This document shows, piece by piece, positions 59,376 to 64,000 of a stretch of DNA of 64,000 bases. Below the pieces are notes generated by a model. That model saw only the letters and a program-made list of their open reading frames with translations. It ran no database searches and was not told the origin of the DNA. Source of the DNA: Euptelea pleiosperma (taxonomy: Eukaryota; Streptophyta; Magnoliopsida; Ranunculales; Eupteleaceae). The position numbers and the translations under genes were made by a program. Each line of letters begins with the position of its first letter. The stretch's first letter is position 1. Location of the stretch: the NCBI GenBank assembly GCA_035048495.1, contig CM068544.1, positions 14,688,138 through 14,752,137 on the forward strand, given 5' to 3'.

Positions 59376-59450
59376 TTGCTCAGTTGGTAAAGCATACAGA
59401 AGACCAAGTCAAAGACCAGGGTTCATGACCCTCTGCTAGCATTTTTTTTC
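59376..59450 (+). promoter_or_regulatory. tRNA-like Pol III module in the solo LTR
   Basis: The A box TTGCTCAGTTGG starts at 59376. The B box GGTTCATGACC starts at 59420, 44 nt away, with one mismatch to GGTTCRANNCC. GCTCAGTTGGTAAAGC is close to a tRNA D-arm, and AGGG-TTCATGA-CCCT forms a T-arm-like stem. A run of eight T follows at about 59442-59449. It lies 456 bp from the LTR start, the same position as in the Athila LTRs. Confidence 0.68.
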
Positions 59451-60583
59451 TCTTTATTTTGTAATATTTTCTCTCTCCTCTCTCATTTCTCTCTCCAAAT
59501 CATCATTCTCTCTCTACTCTCAAATCCACATCATCCGATCCTCTCCCTCCCCTCAATCACTTAATTCTACGGCCTACCTTGGCCAATTTCCATCACTCGA
59601 TCATCAACGTCCATCTCTACCATACAATCACTCAGTCAGTCCCCCAACCATCCCCCTCACCATCTCATAAATCCAATGGCCCTCATCACTTCATGTTCAA
59701 TCTTATGGGTCTAAGCCAAGATGAAGTGCGGGCCCATTACCCATGGCCCAACCATTCAGTAGGACCCACATCCCTAGCATGAATAGGAAATGGCTACTAA
59801 AAAAGGAAAGGAGAAAATTTTGAAAAGATTTTAGAATCAAAGCATTTTTCAAGAAAGGAATTTTTTCTAAAAATGTGGAGGTATTTACATTTTTTTGAAA
59901 CCATGGGTTTCTAAGTTAGGAACCCACAGTTCTATACAAAGGCTGGAAAAACTTTTTGTGGAAAGTAAACTTTTAGAAATCGTGGGTTTCTAATCTAGGA
60001 ACCCACGATTCTACCAAAAGAATGAGGGAAAGTTTTAGAAACCAGGGGTTTCTATTATTCCTACAAAAAAAAGATGGAAGGAAACCTAACGGTTCCTATA
60101 CAAAGGCAGCAACCATTGCCGTTTTGGCCCTCTCTGATTCCCTCTCATTTCCTTGGAAAGCTGCCCTCCTCTTCATCTCCCACGATCTCTCTCTTGCTGG
60201 ACAGCCTCTTGCTCCCATTCTACACAACAGCTCTCCCATTCACCAAGCCGTCCACCTCTTCTTCCATTCCATCTCCCTTCACTCTCCTCATTCCCTCCCT
60301 GGTGCACCGCCTCCTCTCCACCACTTCCCCACGACCTGCAACGTTGAGTTGCAGGTCTGCTTCGCTAAGCCGTCCTCATCATCAAAAAAAAAAAAAAAGA
60401 AAAAAAAAAAAAAAAAAGAAAACCAAAAAGAAAGCCCAAGCCATCCATCACTTGGCTGGCCCCCTCTCCAAGCCGTTAGACTCTCTCATCCCCTCCACTG
60501 TTTCCACCTGCAGCGGCCTCCCTTCAAGCTTCAAAGCTTGCTGCCAAAAAAAAAAAAAATATATATATATATTTTTTTGATCA

Positions 60584-60804
60584 CCGGAGTTGCAGGTTGC
60601 AACTCCGGCAACCTCCATTACCACCGTCTCCAACTCCTCTTGTTGGCGTTAGGCATCGCACTACAACACCGCAGCCCCTTCCTTTCTCCCTACCGTCACC
60701 TCCTGCACTTCTCTTCACCATTTCCAGGAGGAACAAAACCAAAAAAAAAAAAAAGAAAAAAAAAAAAAAAAAGAACTCACCGGAGTTGCAGGTTGCAACT
60801 CCGG
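60584..60804. repeat. Two CCGGAGTTGCA palindromes next to A-rich tracts
   Basis: CCGGAGTTGCA and TGCAACTCCGG pair around a 3-nt loop at 60584-60608 and again at 60780-60804. The second follows an A-rich tract of about 35 bp (60738-60772). An earlier A-rich tract lies at 60385-60424. The Athila LTR carries the same palindrome beside its GAA tract. Confidence 0.85.
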
Positions 60805-62280
60805 CGAGCACCATTAAAACCGGCGACCTTGTTCTTTCTCTTTCCTTCTCTCCATCCCTCAAGCAAACCCAGCCACCGTCACCCTCCTCCTCTTCTTCAC
60901 CGTTCCACAATCAAAAAGAGAAGAAAACCAGAAAAAAAAAAATAAGAAAAAGAATAGAAGGAAAGATGATTAAGAAGAGGAGGAGCTCGTGGGAGACCAG
61001 CGCCTCTAGTCCTTGAGCCGCCACCACCATCATCACCGGTCGGACCTGCAACTGAAGAGATTTTCCACCGCACGACCCATTTGCAGCCTCCATCTCCATC
61101 GCCCAACACCAGTAGCAGCCTCTTCTCCAATCTAAACCGTGGGTGAGATCTCCATCAACGGTTCTGGTGTTGCAGCCTGCAACACCAGACACCAGCCTTA
61201 ACCACCCTCCACCTTACCATCTATCCCTCTCTTGGACGGTCACCACCCATCAACATGCTCTGCCACCTCTCACCACTGTCCTCAACACCAGTAGATCCGC
61301 TCTGCAACTCACGACCGGAAGGACCTGCAACACCATCTCGATCGAAAGGTTGCAGGTCTATTCCCCATCCTCTCCAGGGCATGTATTTGCTGAACCGAAC
61401 CCCAATCTGCTTGTGGACTATAGCAGCACCAGAAACGGTGTCTTGGCCTCTCCTTCACTGGCAAGCACGATGTGCTGCCCATCCATAGCACCGTCCTCTC
61501 CTTCATGTTGCAGGCCTATAATGTGTTACTCCATGCTTGCTCCACACGTTCTCAACCTATAGAACCTGCAACTCCGGGTGCTTCTTCATCTTCCACCATG
61601 GCGTTGTAAGGCCAATGATGTGTGGCTGATCCATCGAGCAAATCGCTTCGATCTCCAGAACTCGATCCTTTTCTCCGGTAAGTAGAGAGGTAACTTTCTC
61701 TCTCCCTTCACCACTTTCTCTCTCCTCCCTTAGTTCCTCTCTCTAATTTGCTCTCACTTTCCCTCTCTACTTTCTCTCTCTAGTTCTTATTTCTATCTCT
61801 AAATCTCTCTAAAATTTTAATGCTTTATAGTCAAGTTTTTAGTAATTTCTACAAGATAGCTTGTAAGCACTATGATTGAATAAAGTTTAATTGATTTTGC
61901 AGTATTGTGTTTTCAGTCTTATTCTCAATTTATTCTCGTCTTAATTACTTGTGGAAAATTTCTCTCTCTAAAAATCGCCAATAATTATTTTAAATCGATC
62001 ATCATTCTCACCTCTCCATGTTTTCTTGATAAAAATCCGTCATTGCATATTCATGAGTCGCGCTAACTGACCCCGAGTGCGGATCGACATCCGACACGAG
62101 CCACTGTACAAGCCTGTGATTTTTGCAGGATTTGAGTAAAAAAGAATCGGATAATTACAAAAAAAAAAAAAAATGTGTTGAGATTAGGGTCGTTCTTTCA
62201 ATGACGGAAAAACCCTACTTTCACAATAATCACAAAAATAAGAAATAAAAGTTGTTTAAGTTATAACTTGGAAAAAACTA

Positions 62281-62578
62281 AACCTACAACTAACTACAAT
62301 TTTCCAATCGGACCTCAAATTTTGACCCCGTCTCTTTCAAAACATTTGTCATAACACGTACATTTGAAGTGTTGGAACAGGTTTTAGGAGATTCGGACCT
62401 CGTTTGCCCGATTTGAGCGCTGAGGTCCCGAGATGGACTTCACATCTAGTCTTAAATGCATAAATCTACAACTGACTACAATTTCCCAATCAGACGTCGG
62501 ATTTTGACCCCATCTCTTCAAGCATATTTGTCTCAACACGTACATTTGAAGTGTTGGAATAGGTTTCAAGAGATTCTG
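62281..62578. repeat. Direct repeat, about 117 bp, period 182 bp
   Basis: 62281-62397 and 62463-62578 share CTACAACTRACTACAATTT, CCAATCRGAC, TTTTGACCCC and ACACGTACATTTGAAGTGTT, with scattered differences. Origin unknown. Confidence 0.8.
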
Positions 62579-63699
62579 TAAAACCTTAAACTTTTTTAGG
62601 GTATTTTAAAATTTTAAATTATTATTTTAATTATGTTAATAAATATTAAGTAATATTAATACTTGGTTACATGTTGTTTGAGTTAAAATTAGTAAAGTAG
62701 ACCTTTAGGGCTAATTTAGAGAGCTTTTAGGCCTAAAAATAACCTTAATTACAATCTAATTAATACATAAAGGCTTTAGGCCCATTTCTAGTCCATATCC
62801 AACTTCAAATAAGCCTTTTAGTAGATTGTAAAATTTATTCATTTTAAAGTTACAAAAATCACTTTTAATTTAAGATAAAATATAAAATTATTATTCCTTT
62901 CTATAAAAGATGAAGATAATCTTTCAACCAAAACCCTAAACTCTATTATAAACCAAAACCATAATTGATCACAACCCTTTACTAACTTTAGATCCAATAG
63001 CTAAGAATTTACCTCAAAAAAATTTATTTAAAAACATCAACCCTAAATCTACTCACATAATCTATTTAAGAGATATTTTAGAGGTTCCAACATAAAAATC
63101 TAGCCACATCTCATATTTAAGAAAACACCCACCTCACTTTTCTCACATCTCCTCCATTGATCATTTTTATATTTTGTGAAAACTTCTGAAGCATCAACAA
63201 AGGTTTAAGGTATGTACCCTTCCTATGATTCCTTCAATACTACTCATGGACTCATGAGTATGTATTTATTGTTAAGCCATAAGTTTTGTTATTGTAATAA
63301 TTATGCATACGATTATGATATTAATAGCTTATTCTATATTGGAGATCCCCTGTGTAGATTGTATCTATTTTGTTTTAGAGATCCCTAATGTGAATATTAT
63401 CATTTCAATGATTAGTTCTTTATATGTTAAGATATACATTCGTATTTAAGATTCAGAAGCGATAAAGCAAGTTGGGAGTGAGTTCTCTAGAGTGAAAGAT
63501 CCGAAAAACCCTGGGAAGACCCTCTATATGGGAGAAGAAGAAGACTCTCTGTATGGGTTGTGTATTTTATTTTCCATATTAATGCATTCATTATGATCAT
63601 GATATTACTGGTTGACAATCATTTGGATCCTGAGTACAATGGATTGGACTGACGAGCAAAAAACCCATTCGGGCAGTCCAATCAATTGGACCACTTAGA
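62579..63699. other. AT-rich intergenic, nothing recognised
   Basis: No gene or terminal repeats seen. Confidence 0.5.
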
Positions 63700-64000
63700 A
63701 AAAGTTCAATCTCAGATCCAATTTTCATGTTTCCACTACCCCACCACTAGCACGACCTAGGGCTTCAATACTCTTATATATAAAGCCTTTTTGAGCTTTA
63801 TTAAACACACAACTACAGACAACAAGAGAGAGTTATTGACTTCAAGCTTTATAGAGCCTAAGAAGAGTTGTCCTATACAAAGAGCAAAACTTAGGTATTT
63901 TTTTCATTCCAAGTCAAAGGTTTTATCTTCTTTTCGATCATAGCCTAGAGCTTGATCATTATCTCTACTTAGGTTTTCCAACTAGAATTCTAATATAATA
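63700..64000 (+). promoter_or_regulatory. LTR-like promoter region at the window's right edge
   Basis: A TATA box TATATATAAAG at 63775-63785 is followed by a leader-like stretch with ACAAGAGAGAG and GTTGTCCTATACAAAGAGC. GTCCAATCAATTGGACC at about 63679-63695, upstream, resembles the CCAATCGATT motif of the Copia-like LTR. It may be the R/U5 side of an LTR that leaves the window. Confidence 0.4.

Larger units (their letters stand above)
58920..62223 (+). mobile_element. Solo LTR of the Athila family (3304 bp)
   Basis: It begins TGATATTCGCTC and ends CCCTACTTTCA, the same ends as the Athila LTRs. A perfect CAATA duplication flanks it. The first 250 bp or so are close to the Athila LTR; the middle diverges and the ends match again. 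It contains two CCGGAGTTGCA palindromes, A-rich tracts, a 9-bp hairpin and a tRNA-like module. The long ORFs inside (such as 60022-60945) are low-complexity and not genes. Confidence 0.92.

Noticed and set aside
59370..59445. Bona fide tRNA gene
   Set aside because: The A box, B box and T-arm are present, but no acceptor stem pairs and the anticodon arm is poor. It is tRNA-like, not a functional tRNA by inspection.
60022..61562. ORFs up to 307 aa in the solo LTR
   Set aside because: Composed of Ser/Pro/His/Leu and Lys runs from CT-rich and A-rich tracts; several frames are open at once; no domain.

Overview
This is plant nuclear DNA, most likely from an angiosperm with a TE-rich genome. The evidence is long AT-rich non-coding tracts, plant-type Ty3/gypsy and CACTA elements, spliceosomal gene fragments, and one intact plant-type MCTP/FTIP gene. 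I cannot name the species. Nearly everything in the window is mobile DNA, and much of it is nested. The only intact host gene I can support is the intronless MCTP coding region at 43675-45984 (minus strand).

Layout: 1-596 is the end of a minus-strand LTR. 2356-3484 is a 131-bp tandem array with a recurring hairpin. 6610-7330 holds decayed RNase H-like and RPA-like (Helitron-type) gene pieces. 9226-12170 plus 26689-26763 is one LTR of a Del/Tekay-like element. It is split by a complete Athila-type Ty3/gypsy element (12171-26683, minus strand) with LTRs, gag, protease, RT, RNase H, integrase, a tRNA-Asp PBS and a perfect 5-bp TSD (TTTAG). Beyond it lies a PIF1-like helicase pseudogene (26764-31390). 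The helicase is cut by the Tekay-like LTR, by a second Athila-family LTR insertion (27325-30784) and by a 211-bp hAT MITE. 31949-39386 is a degenerate Athila-related element with little coding capacity. 39387-43674 holds a PBS relic and hAT-like MITEs.

The MCTP gene follows. After it come a solo LTR (47394-49013, TSD CATTT), more MITEs, a hAT-like element (51152-52276), and a 5.8-kb CACTA element (52651-58448, TSD AAA). That CACTA element carries an aspartate aminotransferase gene fragment and sits inside another CACTA-like element. A second solo LTR of the Athila family (58920-62223, TSD CAATA) follows, then AT-rich DNA and an LTR-like promoter region at the end.

The most unusual signal is in the LTRs of the Athila family. 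All four full-length LTRs (three sequence subtypes) carry, about 440-457 bp from the LTR 5' end and in the sense orientation, a tRNA-like module. It has a recognisable A box and B box exactly 44 nt apart, as in a tRNA gene, followed by a T-run. This looks like an RNA polymerase III cassette built into an LTR. It is comparable in concept to the 5S-derived LTRs of Cassandra elements, but I know of no description of it. The same LTRs share a 9-bp-arm hairpin near their 5' end, and the Athila and solo LTRs share CCGGAGTTGC/GCAACTCCGG palindromes next to purine-rich tracts.
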